A stretch of DNA of 64,000 nt. Origin: Amyelois transitella. Taxonomy: Eukaryota > Arthropoda > Insecta > Lepidoptera > Pyralidae. Made by a program: the position numbers and the translations under genes. The DNA lies in contig NC_083510.1 of assembly GCF_032362555.1 (NCBI RefSeq), positions 3,251,501-3,315,500 on the forward strand, in the 5' to 3' direction. The notes below the pieces were generated by a model that worked only from the letters and a program-made list of their open reading frames with translations, did no database searches and was not told the DNA's origin. This document shows positions 1 through 23,300 of this stretch, piece by piece; position 1 is the stretch's first letter, and each line of letters starts with the position of its first letter.

Positions 1-2350
1 AACACATAGGACGCGAGCGAAACTGCGGGCAGAAACTAGTCATAATTAATTTACCATAAATACTTACTACAAAAACATTAAAGTTACAGCTACATATCGC
101 CGTCCATACTAAGGACCGCTCTAGACGTCCTGTAAATAGTCGTTAACATATACTATATTATATATGTTATCTATACATGTTGTGCACATACCCAACCAAA
201 TACAATTAAATTAATAAATAATATAATTAATTATTGGTAAATAAAATAGAAAACGTCATTATAAAAGCGAATGACAATGGCAGTTCCTCCATAGATATGA
301 AAAAAGGTTTAAGATTTCAATCTGAGGATTTTATCCAGCTGTCTGTTTTTTTCTGGGTCTGGTCTGGTTTTTAAGCGTTTAAGCATTAAAATAAAAAATG
401 GTTTTTCATGTGTTTTCGTCTGAGATTTTCTTCCTTACCTACTTAGGTAAGTATTATTAAGTGCCGTGTGGTTCCCGGCACAAATAAAAAAAGAATAGGA
501 CCACTCCATCTCTTTCCCATGGATGTCGTAAAAGGCGACTAAGGGATAGACTTATAAACTTGGGATTCTTCATTTAGGCGATGGGCTAGCAACCTGTCAC
601 TATTTGAATCTCAATTCCATCATAAAGCCAAACAGCTGAACGTGTCCTATCAGTCTTTTCAAGACTGTTGGCTCTGTCTACCACGCAAGGGATATAGACG
701 TGATTATATGTATGTATGTATTATTAATTAAGGCAAAAGAAGAATGTGAGTATATTTGCTTATCTTTCTACCAAAATAGCACTAGATTTAAAACTTTACC
801 AGAGTTTAAAGGTAAAGTACCTACATAGGTAAGTAATAGTTAAACTTACCAGTTATCAATTTAAAAGGTAATAGGTAGCCATTAAAAAATAAGCATTTTA
901 TACATTTTATGGAAACTTGCAAATATAATACCTAATAGAAAGTTATAGGATGTATTTTTCATTCAGAGGTTAGTGACTTGCGAGACACCTGCGTGACAGG
1001 TTGCATCAAAGTAAGTGGACAAACTTACTCACCTTCGCAGATCTACTAGAAAACTCCAAACAAACTTATTATGAATGAGAACACACTTTTGAGCACTTCA
1101 CTTTCAATATCACCACTTTTTCACAACAAAGTAATAGATCAGTAAGTTATTCCGCGTAATCCGAATGAAACAGCACAGGGCGAAAAACAATCCAACCACA
1201 CACTCGAATAGCGGACGCTAACTAAACGGTTGGCAAACTCGTTTTCCTGCAGACCCCAAAAACTTTGAAATGGATGCTTTAGCGCCATCTACTGCGGATT
1301 TGACGAAACAAAGCAAGCGTAACGTGCGTATTGCGATCCTTTATTATGCGCGGTGGGAATTATGAACGATCAAATACGATTAGGTCGGACAGATGGCGCT
1401 ATTAAATATTTTTGGTCAGTCATTAGCAGACTTCATCACAAAAACGGGTGCCGTTATTTAGGGGTTTGTATACATACAACTTTTACTTACATAATATGTT
1501 TATTGGGTTATTTCTATAGCCTACTTACTTTACGTCGTAAAATTCATATAGTGCTTTTAAACAGATATTTGTATAACTAAAATTCAAATGTAATGTATAG
1601 TTTAAGTAATTAATTTTTTTTCTAGATATTGCATAGTGTGGGGTTTCGTATCATTGGCGATAATGTTAAATATACATATTGTGATATATTTTTCTTATGG
1701 AGAGTAAAATTGTATTACAAACCAAACTTTCTTTGTTTGAGAATATATTCAACATCATCTGAAAGCAACAAGTATTGTAATATAACATTATAATAATACA
1801 AAATATGTACTTAATGTAATTCATTTAATAAATCTGAAATAAACATACTTTGTTAATGTTAATAAAGTAGGTTACAAAACACTTGCAAAAGTAAATGTAC
1901 ACTTTATTCAAGTAATAACGCATGTAAACTCATAACTAATAACAATATGGTCAAATGCAAATCAGGTCCTCCTCGGAGTGATCTTTACAGGCAACAACCA
2001 GGACAAGTATATGTCAGGAGAATGAAAATTAATGCTTCACTATGGATTCCTTCTTTCAACCTGATTTGAATGAAATTTGGTATGCATAGTTAACATAGTA
2101 TTATAATGACAATACCACAATCCTGAGAAACAATCAAGCATTCACTCCTGCGACACCCATATAACCAACATCATTTTGAAGGAAATCTAAACCAACTTAC
2201 ATAACACATGTATTTGCTTGATTTTTTCACAAATTTGCTGTCTATAGTTTCACAAACATGGGATAGATTTACAAAAATTTAAACACAAAAATGTTTTGCA
2301 CTATATACCTAATATAAACACAAACAATTATAAAAGTTCAATTTCTTTTG
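1..2350. other. Left flank, no gene seen
   Basis: Apart from the family A repeat at 461-722 I see no coding exon here. The short open frame at 1353-1580 has low-complexity AT-rich composition, no splice context and no recognisable domain. The part from about 1900 to 2350 is probably 3' flank or UTR of the minus-strand TSR3 gene. Confidence 0.5.
461..722 (+). repeat. Family A SINE-like repeat, full length
   Basis: A full copy of the window's commonest repeat (about 255 bp). It opens with a short hairpin motif gtgccgtgtggttcccggca, carries the block cccatggatgtcgtaaaagg and the block gatgggctagcaacctgtca, and ends in ctctgtctaccacgcaaggg followed by a TATG microsatellite. I see no clear RNA polymerase III A or B box, so the class (SINE or MITE) is inferred from size, copy number and the microsatellite tail. 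Confidence 0.85.
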
Positions 2351-3067
2351 TTAACTACTATCAGATTCTGACTCTGACTCACTTGGAGGCCACATAGGTC
2401 TTGTGTCCTGCTCTTTCTGAGCACTTTCCAAAAACTTAGTTTGTGCCTCTATCACACTTTTACTGTCAGTACAAGCTGCATAAAGATCCAGCACCTCTGA
2501 ATTCAATTCCAAAAATGAATGGCCCCAAGAAAACTTTGACAAATAAAATTTTGCTTCTTTTTTATGTCCTGTTATAAACAAAGCCGCCGCTAACGCTTCC
2601 ACGCAACTAAGCTGATAGGGCTTACCATAATTTATAGGATTAGCTGCAACCAAAAATGGCAATAGCCTTGGGTGAGGTGATTTCATTCTGCCGAATGGAG
2701 TTTCGTCAATTTTTGCCCACGAACAGTCAATAACAGCAAGGCCATTTTTCTCTATTATATCTTTGTCGTTGGGACTGACGCACTGGGTCCCGACTGGCGA
2801 CAAGACTAATCCTGAAAATCGATGACCGAGCTTCAAGTTTTTGATGAGGTTATGTCTTAAGAGTTTTCTGCCTGAACATTTTTTGGGATCACAATGGTTG
2901 AGATCCCACATGCTCACTGGAAACGAAGCAGGTATTCCATCGTCATCGGAAGAAGTACTGCCATCGCTTTCGTCCGAAGATGACTGTTTGGTTAAATCAT
3001 TCAATCTTTCCGCGTAATCTCTTGCAACATGATGATTAGAACGTTTCCCTTTCTTTATTGGGGCCAT
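2351..3067 (-). CDS. TSR3: TSR3, 18S rRNA aminocarboxypropyltransferase
   Basis: Single-exon gene, 238 residues. TSR3 transfers the 3-amino-3-carboxypropyl group of S-adenosylmethionine to N3 of the hypermodified pseudouridine in the small-subunit rRNA (m1acp3-psi), a late cytoplasmic step of 40S maturation. Seen in the protein: a Lys/Arg-rich start, an acidic Ser/Asp stretch (about 29-46), the N-terminal family motif WDLNHCDPKKCSGRKL (about 54-69), then the catalytic SPOUT-like domain with LSPVGTQCVSPND, AVIDCSW, RLLPFLVAANPINYGKP and LSCVEALAAALFITG. It ends in a short Glu/Ser/Asp tail, common in the family. Length fits animal homologues. The ATG at 3067 is the first in frame and is followed directly by the conserved region. 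It is divergent from the calcyphosin-like gene. Function is by family; no residue needed for the fold appears missing. Confidence 0.93.
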   Translation of the reverse strand: MAPIKKGKRSNHHVARDYAERLNDLTKQSSSDESDGSTSSDDDGIPASFPVSMWDLNHCDPKKCSGRKLLRHNLIKNLKLGHRFSGLVLSPVGTQCVSPNDKDIIEKNGLAVIDCSWAKIDETPFGRMKSPHPRLLPFLVAANPINYGKPYQLSCVEALAAALFITGHKKEAKFYLSKFSWGHSFLELNSEVLDLYAACTDSKSVIEAQTKFLESAQKEQDTRPMWPPSESESESDSS

Positions 3068-3753
3068 TTTTCGACAGCACTACACACTGCACTGCAGTGT
3101 AGGAATATATTGTACAACTTTGACAACTCAGCTGCTGTTCCTAGAAAGGTAGATATCTTATTTAAAAACCACTATGTTTCATATAAAATAAACAATTCCT
3201 ATAATATTACTTTATTCTTTGATAAACAATTGATAAACAAACAATAAAAGTGAGTTATAACCTCAAAATTAATTGTGAATAATGTCATTGTCGACGACAT
3301 ATGACTCTGACAGTTACATTTTTACGTCAATGTTTTGGCGAGGATAAAAGGTTTGTTCAGCCTTGTCTACACAAATAAATTATTCTTACAGGTACAATTC
3401 TTTTTTGAAAAAATATATATTTCTTTATATAAATATTACAATTAAATCAAATTAAAACTAAAACTACTTATATAAAGAAAGAAAAAAATACTTACAAACT
3501 AATTAAATTAAAACTAAAACTACTTATAAAAATAAAGAAAAAAGATGACTACAAACTAACTTTTTTGAAAAATTTAATGTTTGGGTATGTAATAAATACT
3601 TATTGTCACAATTTATTTTAAAAAATAATAGCAAGTTGTCAGTCCATTATTTTGTTTGTGTGTTTATGTGATACATTTATTTCAGTTATTACTCGAAATA
3701 ATATTTAATTAGATTATTATAAATAATTCAAAATTGATTTCACAAGGGGCAGG
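3068..3753. promoter_or_regulatory. Shared 5' region of TSR3 and calcyphosin-like gene
   Basis: About 690 bp separate two divergent start codons, so both promoters must lie here or the plus-strand gene must have an upstream UTR exon. The TSR3 side (3068-3360) is of mixed composition, the rest very AT-rich with a 60-bp tandem duplication. I find no convincing TATA plus initiator pair. A cag preceded by a pyrimidine run near 3685 could be a 3' splice site for the calcyphosin 5' UTR. Confidence 0.4.
3440..3558. repeat. 60-bp tandem duplication, AT-rich
   Basis: Two adjacent copies sharing the blocks attaaaactaaaactactta and cttacaaact or ctacaaacta, with a few differences. Non-coding. Confidence 0.75.
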
Positions 3754-15575
<11,822 letters not shown>

Positions 15576-17142
15576 TTCATCACGGCACAAACCTTAATAC
15601 ATGTTCAATTTATTATTATTATTGTTGACTTTAAAATTACTCTCCAAAGTACTGACAAAAGCTGATTGGGCTACAAATTAAATTGAATTCGTGATGATAC
15701 CAAGCACAGTATAATTTAAAATAACCATATTTTTGGCAATATCGTTTGAAGCATAATAATCGAATTGGTAACCACATACAGTTAGTACGATGAAAAATAA
15801 TCGGATGCCTCCAACAGAGCCATTCATCTATTATTTTTTGTTAGATTAGTTTTAATCTCTCATATTATGTTCTTAACATCAGGCATTCAGCTTTATATAT
15901 TAAAGTCTACTAAAACACAAAAAGTCATAGGTCAAAGAGACTTTGCACCAATAATGTTCTCTAATATTGATATTATGAAGTAAATTATAAACGTGTGCTT
16001 ATTGTATTATGTTAATTTTAATTAAATATTTTAACAGTACGTTAGTCTCTTTTATTTTCATATATATAGTTATTCATGCGAAACTATTTTTTAATATTTT
16101 ATATGAAGATATAGTTGGTCAATTTAGCATAGATCGAATAAGTGCTAAAAAGCTTTATGACATGGTATTGCTGCTGATAATAGATATTGGTACCCTTCAA
16201 AAGTATACAAATTGTGAAGAAAATAAAAGGGAAGTTAGTAAAGGTTTCTTTAATAATTTTGAAAAAAAAAAGGAAAATTGGATTATAATGACAAAAGAAA
16301 TGGACATAAATAAAAAACATTAAAAACAACCACTGTATAAGTTAGAACTAGAATAAGCAGTTAGGACTGGCACCTTAGAACAGACCCACTTCATATCTTT
16401 TCCATGGATATCGTAAAAGGCGATTAAGGGAAAAGCTTATAAACTTAGGATTCTTCTATATTTGAGCGACGGGCTAGCAAATTGTCACTATTTTAATCTC
16501 AATTCCTTAAGCCGAACAGCAGGTCGAGGCTTTTCAGTCTTTTCAAGACAAAGTGTATTATGAGCTACCTACACTATAAAAGTTACAGTCAGGTATATAT
16601 CCTCTGACGATAATTAGAACTGTAAGAAGGAACATTTACAAACTTTTTTAAGTATCTATTTAGAAAAACGTTAAAAAAACATTTCAATAAATGATAATCA
16701 ATAGACAAGAAAAATAAACCTCATTCTGACTTTTATGTACACAAATTAAATGTCTCGTGAATTTATCTGAAGATAAAATAATATTTCTCCTCTCTAAATG
16801 AGTGGAGAAAATTATTAATATATAAAAGGATGAAAAAGTAAATTCTTTTGATTAATATTTATTCAAACATTTTATTAGCTTTTAGAATTTATACACCGTA
16901 GCCCATTGTAATTGACTAAGCGAAGATGAATTTAAACATTGACGGAAATTCAACTTTACCAAAAACTATTCAATTGGAGAACATCCAAAATATGGAAAGG
17001 AACTATGTAACTATTCATATATAGATATTCGAGTATAGTTAATCATATAAGGGTTCTGTAGTAATTCCATGTAGAAAAATAATTTAAAAATAAAACAAAT
17101 TAATTTAACCTACTTGTATTTTTTGCAGAATAACCCAGAAAG
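15576..17142. other. Intergenic, with one worn family A copy
   Basis: Holds the 3' UTR of the calcyphosin-like gene (an attaaa near 15898 may be its poly-A signal), a degenerate family A copy at 16368-16551, and AT-rich sequence. The open frame at 16009-16323 is AT-driven and has no recognisable feature. The 3' splice site ttttttgcag at 17119-17128 shows that a 5' UTR intron of the next gene ends here. Confidence 0.5.
16368..16551 (+). repeat. Family A repeat, degenerate
   Basis: Keeps ccatggatatcgtaaaaggc, cgacgggctagcaa and cttttcaagaca; the 3' microsatellite is lost. Confidence 0.75.
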
Positions 17143-17850
17143 ATGTGTCGCACAGTGCACGCGTTGCTACAAACAGTAATATGTGGTATTCAAATGTTAG
17201 TGCGGGTCTTCATGACCGTAATTCTGATGATAGAAAACGTCATCCGGATGCTTTTGCAAACGTTGTACAACTTCATTTCATTCCTACTCCAAATGATATC
17301 CCTTATACCAATATGCGTCGTCTTTCTCCTAACAGCACGACTTAAATGCTTCATGTGCGGAGGTGGTGGTCCCTGTCCTGTCAACAGGGGAGGTACCTGT
17401 GACTGCTTGATGTCTGCACTTGCTTTCATCATATTATTCTTCATATTCAGAGCAACGGGTGTCCTCGATAAGATATTTTATAGCCTGGGATACGCTAAAG
17501 CACCACCCTCAGTTTACAGATTTGTACCTACACCAGGCGATATAACTGAATGTTCTAGAAACGATACAGATGCAACGCTTACGCCTACAACTGAAACTAC
17601 TACGGAAACTACAACAGAAACGACTACAGAAACTACACCGATAAAAAGAGAAGCAATATCTACGACATCTACTGAGTCGACTACTGAAACATCGACAACC
17701 ATGTCGACACCAGGTCCTCTAAGACAACGCGAGTACGATTTCACAGTAACTGAAATTGCGATATTTAGCCCTTTGGATAAAGGGTTAAAAAAAGCGGCAG
17801 TGACACCTAACAACCGACGCTGGACCACAGTGTTTTATTACTTTGTATGA
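17143..17850 (+). CDS. Unrecognised membrane protein with Thr-rich stalk
   Basis: 235 residues in one coding exon. The 3' splice site ttttttgcag ends 14 bases before the ATG, so the 5' UTR is probably spliced. Seen: a long hydrophobic N-terminal stretch (about 8-66) broken by single Arg and Glu residues, a Cys cluster (about 68-87, CFMCGGGGPC and CDC), a second membrane segment (about 89-108), then a hydrophilic region with ETTTETTTETTTET repeats (about 147-166) that could be O-glycosylated. The poly-A signal aataaa at 17901-17906 is 50 bases after the stop. The N-terminal 65 residues are clearly related to the protein at 19073-19867 (shared pattern MC, IC, Q, VRVF, E, IR, IS, ISL, P, CVVF). 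Topology is inferred: a membrane hairpin or double-spanning protein. I know no family for it. Confidence 0.75.
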   Translation: MCRTVHALLQTVICGIQMLVRVFMTVILMIENVIRMLLQTLYNFISFLLQMISLIPICVVFLLTARLKCFMCGGGGPCPVNRGGTCDCLMSALAFIILFFIFRATGVLDKIFYSLGYAKAPPSVYRFVPTPGDITECSRNDTDATLTPTTETTTETTTETTTETTPIKREAISTTSTESTTETSTTMSTPGPLRQREYDFTVTEIAIFSPLDKGLKKAAVTPNNRRWTTVFYYFV

Positions 17851-18091
17851 TTTTTAAGTTTGTGTTTATGTACTTAAATGTTTTTGAGTTTGAGATGAAT
17901 AATAAAAAGTATTTTTCGTTGCGTAGGTCTATTTATGCTGGTGTATTTATTTCAATATTGATAATTTTGATATTTTACTTATTATTATTAATTCATTTGC
18001 TTCACACGGAAATTTCCAGAAAAAACCTGTTCTAGACCCGAAGGTTTTGTAAAAACATTACAAACTTACCCCAAATATTCCCTCTTTATAA

Positions 18092-18339
18092 GAATACCGT
18101 GTGGTTCCCATCTCTTCACTCCATCTCTTTCCCATGGATGTCGTAAAAGGCGACTAAGGGGTAGGCTTATAAACTTGGGATTCTTCTTTTAGTCGATGGG
18201 CTAGCAACCTGTCACTATTTGAATCTCAATCCTATCTTAAAGCCAAATAGCTGAACGTGGCCTATCAGTCTTTACAAGACTGTAGGCTCTGTCTACCCCG
18301 CAAGGGATATAGACGTGATTATATGTATGTATGTATGTT
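18092..18339 (+). repeat. Family A repeat
   Basis: Near-complete copy with a damaged start, then cccatggatgtcgtaaaagg, gatgggctagcaacctgtca, ctgtctaccccgcaaggg and a (TATG)n tail. Confidence 0.85.
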
Positions 18340-18711
18340 ATAACATTATATTGGAATTGCCTATATTTGACACGAAACTTAAGGTTAGTTCAAAGTAGGT
18401 AACGCGTTTAATCCTTTGTTTGAGTTTTTCATTCGTATAATTTTAGAACCACCTTACCACCAAACACATGGTCCCGTGGTATGGTAGGTCAGCAGTGTTC
18501 GAGTTTGAATCATTGCTTTTGCACAGGACAGCAACGATGTAAATATCAATATATCTTACATATAACATGCTTTGGAAACGTATGTACCTAAGTTTTACAT
18601 ACAAAACACACTTTTCAATGGCGTGACTCGCACCCATCAGCATCAGCAATGTGAAACATTCTTGTCTGCTAATAAAATACCTATCTCTTTTTTAACTAAA
18701 ATAATGTGTGG

Positions 18712-18790
18712 AAATCACCCACCAGTGGAAAGAGGTAGTCTCTGCCTACCCCTCCGGGAAAGAGGCGTGATTTTATGTATGTATGTATAA
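18712..18790 (+). repeat. Family C repeat, 3' end of a non-LTR element
   Basis: Contains gtggaaagaggtagtctctg, cctacccctccgggaaagag and gcgtgattttatgtatgtat. See 63277-63410 for a longer copy. Confidence 0.8.
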
Positions 18791-19072
18791 TGTATAGTTA
18801 TGTGAAATCACATTTATGGTAGATAAACTTTGAAGGCTTGAGTCATTGGTCTGATCATTGATTGAAAAAAAAGTATTTGTTTCAATATTAGGTATGTCAT
18901 TTAAATCAAAATTCACTGACTAGGCATGACTTAAATAATAAAGTAAGAATCATTGATTCTTGAAAAGTGAAAAATCATAAAAAAAATATAAAAATCGCAT
19001 GATAAAATGTAAAAAAAAAGTTATTCTAAATTAAAAAAATAAAATATAAACTTACAAGTTTCCCTATGCAAA

Positions 19073-19867
19073 ATGTGTACTTCGCTTTTTGCACCGGTAA
19101 TTTGCACTTTTCAATCAATAGTGCGTGTATTTATCATGATGTTACTGGCTGTTGAAGATATCATTCGGCTATTAATTCATATTGTGCACAGTTATATATC
19201 GACTATTCTTCATGCTATTTCCTTGCTACCTGCCTGTGTTGTATTTTGCTGCATGAAGAAATGGTACACTCACCCATGCACATCTAGTTTCGATCCAGGA
19301 CATGGATACAGGCAATCCTGTTGCTGTTATTGTTTCCTCGTTATTTTATTTACTACCATTATCCTTATTGTACTGTACAAGACCGACTGGATAGAAGAGT
19401 TTATAAAAGAGTTCGAAATTGAACTACCAAATATTATTTTTGATAAAGCTAAAAACATGTTTCGGAATAAAACACAAGTAAGGCAACTTGAAGATGAGAA
19501 GGTATTACACAAATACGCACGTATGGCTACGCTGCCGAAACAAAAATGTAATTTAAAAAAGGATCCACAGACTTATTATGCAGTTCAGAATGTAACATTG
19601 TTTCCTATAAATGCTGAAATGACTGAAAACGATGATATTGGTATACAGATGAAAATAATCGATAATTCATATGAAACGACTGCTATAAGTTACAATAAAT
19701 ACAGTAATGAGTATTTATTAAGAAAGAATATAACCACTGAAAGTTTATTTTTAGCCTTACTATCAGCTACTGACTTTACAATTGATTCAACAATTAGTAA
19801 CAGTACAAGTAGCACAGTGTCTGTAGTTAGAAGAGAAGAATTGACAGATTTTGTGTATGGGAGATGA
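19073..19867 (+). CDS. Unrecognised membrane protein, paralogue of 17143-17850
   Basis: 264 residues, one coding exon; the ATG has a good context (caaaatg). The N-terminal ~65 residues align with the upstream paralogue: same start MC, VRVF at 19-22, an acidic residue and IR about ten residues on, ISLLPACVVF at about 52-61. After a Cys/Trp segment comes CCCYCF and a second membrane stretch (about 86-104), then a charged region of about 155 residues with several N-glycosylation sequons (for example NVT, NIT, NST) and no Thr repeat. So the membrane part is shared and the C-terminal part is not. The two genes lie in the same orientation 1.2 kb apart, as expected of a tandem duplication. Function unknown. 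Confidence 0.72.
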   Translation: MCTSLFAPVICTFQSIVRVFIMMLLAVEDIIRLLIHIVHSYISTILHAISLLPACVVFCCMKKWYTHPCTSSFDPGHGYRQSCCCYCFLVILFTTIILIVLYKTDWIEEFIKEFEIELPNIIFDKAKNMFRNKTQVRQLEDEKVLHKYARMATLPKQKCNLKKDPQTYYAVQNVTLFPINAEMTENDDIGIQMKIIDNSYETTAISYNKYSNEYLLRKNITTESLFLALLSATDFTIDSTISNSTSSTVSVVRREELTDFVYGR

Positions 19868-20379
19868 TTACCTAAAAATAATTAAAAAATTGTAAAATCC
19901 AACCTATTTTTTATTATATTTAATCTTTTCTTTAAGTATGGAGTGAACATAACCTAAGTCAGGTAATCAGAGGACAGAATTGCTTGCAGATTGCAAATAC
20001 CTACCTAATGACGGCAAAAACCTGCAAGTATCAGCCACTTTGAGAAAATTTCCCAAAGTGTCTGTGATAACCCTGTCTTATAATCTCTTGTCTGAGCGAG
20101 TGAAGCCAATGAGCTCTGCCGATCAACTAGAGACAAAAACGAAAATTTTGGAAGGGTTGGTCTGATTTTGATGTAATTTAGTAAATACCTACATAAAATT
20201 ATAACAATTTTTCAACTTTGTTAGGCATCTAAATAGGATCAATAGTTTGCAAGATAATAATGATAATGTTAAAATAAACTGTAGTATAAAATTCCTTACA
20301 TATAAGGTAAACGACTAGGAGCAATAAAAATAAGATTGGTGGCACTATGAATAAAACAAATGTTAAAGCGTCACTTTAT

Positions 20380-23300
20380 TTACTGAGTACAAAACATACA
20401 GCACACACAAGCCCTAGCTATCTCTACCGCGAGAATACATGGCGTCCAACAGCACAAAGCGCACATAAACAAACAAACATGACTAAAGTTATGACAAAAC
20501 GTGAGGAAACTCAGAAACTGAGGGTACATCTCTGGACAAATATGATAAAACCACAGGCAAGGAGTTTTTCTCAAAGTCGTTAAAAGCATGTGACGACAGC
20601 TGTATAGTGCGTTATCGCGCCTCTTTTTGATTCTTTTTTTCCTTTCTTGTTTTTTAACCTCCAGTTGCCTTTTCTCTTCTTTAGATTTTCCAGCAATAAA
20701 AGCATCAACACACGGGGTGTCTCTGATTGTATCCGATAACACATTAAAAGATTCTGAACCAGCCGCAGCAGTTTCCAATCGCAGTTTTATAATTTGAAAT
20801 TCTGCCGCTATATGTCTCGAAATTCTTGTAATTGTTCCTGATGGATTTGTTAATCTATTTCTAATATAATTGAATGATTTATTAGGTTTTACGAGGAAAT
20901 AATAACGTATTTTTAATGTTGTAGAAATTGCTCTTCCAAACAGAGAAAGAACTATTTTAGAAAATTCCGCAAAACAGGATGTTTCTTCAGTCGATGAGGT
21001 CTTAGATTGTATTAATTCAGCGATTTCTTTCTTCCTTTTTTTTCGTTCAAATTTCCTTCTCTTTTCAGCAGCCTTTTCTTCTTTCTTTTTTTCTTTAGCA
21101 ATTTCTCGTTGGAATCGTTTTCTTCCTTTAGCAATCTCTTTCTTATATTTCATCCTTTCACTGGATTTATTTTTTCTTTTTGGTTTCTTTTTAAATTTTT
21201 TTTTCATTGCCTTTCTTTTTTTCTTCATTGTGTCTACTTTGGTTTTATTCGTTTTAATTTTATCTTTTTTCTTTCGATAATTTGTTTTTGATTTTTGTTT
21301 CGCCATTTCCCTGTGACATTCACAATAACAATGTTTACCTTGGTTGACCTTAGAACATAAACAAATCTCACATACTTCTTGTATTTGTTTCATTTTACGG
21401 ACACCTTTTTCTGGCTTGCCTTTCAAATCATTTCCCCTGCCAGATTTTCTAACATTTTTAGATTTATCAAATATCGGTATACCAATTACTCTTCGTTGTT
21501 TCAACTTATTAAAAAAGTTAGATTTTCTTCTGATTTCTTTAGTCTTCGTTTTTTCTTGCTTTTCTGCACTTGAATCAACTATATTTCTGTTTTTCATAAA
21601 ATAATGTCTTTCTGATTTTCTACTGATTTCTTTAGTCTCTGTTTTTCGTTTCTTTTCTGCACTTGATTCAAACTTATTTCTGTTTTTCAAAAAATTCTGT
21701 CTTTCTGATTTTATGATATGTTCTGATTTCGGTTCCACATGTTGTTTAAATACAGGTTTTAATCGGTTCAAAAAGCTTGATGTGTTGCTGATTTGTTTTA
21801 CTTTCGGCTCGGGTTTTGGTTCCAAGGCTTTGGATTGGCTTGGATCTATTTTTTTCGTGCCTTTGAAATAATTCATTCTACTCAATACGTTTGCTTCTTT
21901 TACTTTCAATTCAGGTAATGGATCCACAGCTTTGACTGTATTTTGATCTACATTTAATATCGTCTTTTTATTTCTTTGTTCAATACTTGCATTAGGTTCA
22001 CTTTTATCGGTTTTGTGGAAGTTGTTTTTAGCTTTCCTTTTTGGTGTGATAGTATTTTTAGATTTGATATGTTTAAAATCACCTTCGGACTGAAGTGGCT
22101 GACTTATATATTTCTCTTTTAGCTGCGAGTCGACACCGGGTTTTGTTATATCTACTGTAGGTAAGACATATTTTCCTTTTCTTTTTGGTATAACTACATT
22201 TTCAGATTGAATAGTAGAAAAATTTGAACCCCCGTCTTGGACTTGTTGTGTATGTCTAAATGAAAAAGGAAACCAAACATCAGATCTACTACAAATTTTA
22301 TTGCAAATTTCTGTTGAATTCTTACGCATTCTTTGTTTAGATGTTGGTTTCTTCTTTTTATTTTTTTTGATATCTCTTATTTGGTCTGCATTTAAAATGC
22401 ACAAATCATACATGCTCATGTCATCTGCATTTATTTTTATCTCGATCGGCTTTTGTGTTGATTGTATGATTTGTTTTTCTAATGGTTCTGCTGTGGGTGT
22501 TTGTGTCATGGTAGGAATTGGTGGTTTATCTTGAAAAACATTACTAGTTATTTTATCATCTTTGAGTGTAGTTTTTTGTCGATTCGTATATATTGTAATA
22601 CCTTTTGTTATTCCACAATACCATTTGGAAAAATTTGTGGGCACGTAATTTTCAATCTGTTTCCGAATAATAGTTTTTGGGTTTGTTCTTTTAGAGTTCA
22701 TAGATAACGGTGTGCTCTTATAATCTTTTTTCACCTGTTTCTGAAAAAACTTATCCTTAATTTTTGAGTCTTTGTTTGTATGCATTGCAGTAGATACAGT
22801 AGTTACATTACTGTTTTCAGTCTGTGTTTTATTAAAATCTCTTATACCCAGTTCAATATTTGAGGTTGTTGGGGTTTTATTAGAAAATATGGGTAAATCA
22901 CTGTTTTCCACGTGTTGGCAATAATGATTGTTTTCATTTTTTTCCTCACTTTTCGGGCTTATCAGTTTAGAATTATTTATAATAACATAATTGTTATCTT
23001 TACGTTTCCGATAACACTTATTTCTTCTTATTTCTTTAATTTTAGGACAATCGCATATGAAATTTTTCGTTTCGTCTTCAGGGCATTTGCACAACGACTT
23101 TATTACTTTCTTTTTATTTATACCTCTAAAGTATTTCTCCAGAAGTCTATAAGAAGTACAAACACATTCAGGATCCAATGGTTTTCCCAAAGTTTTTACC
23201 TTTTGGAAAACTTCGTTTTGATTTAAAACGGTCTGTTTTGTATCATTACCTACAAGCATTGTAAATATGGGCTCACCTGTCTGATCACATTTAGAATTAC

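Noticed and set aside
16009..16323. 104-codon frame after the calcyphosin-like gene.
   Set aside because: Low-complexity AT-rich codons; probably 3' flank.
17847..18035. 62-codon frame with a membrane helix whose ATG overlaps the stop of the 17143-17850 gene (atga).
   Set aside because: A poly-A signal aataaa at 17901-17906 lies inside it, so it is most likely 3' UTR and flank. Overlapping stop-start coding is not expected in an insect nuclear gene.
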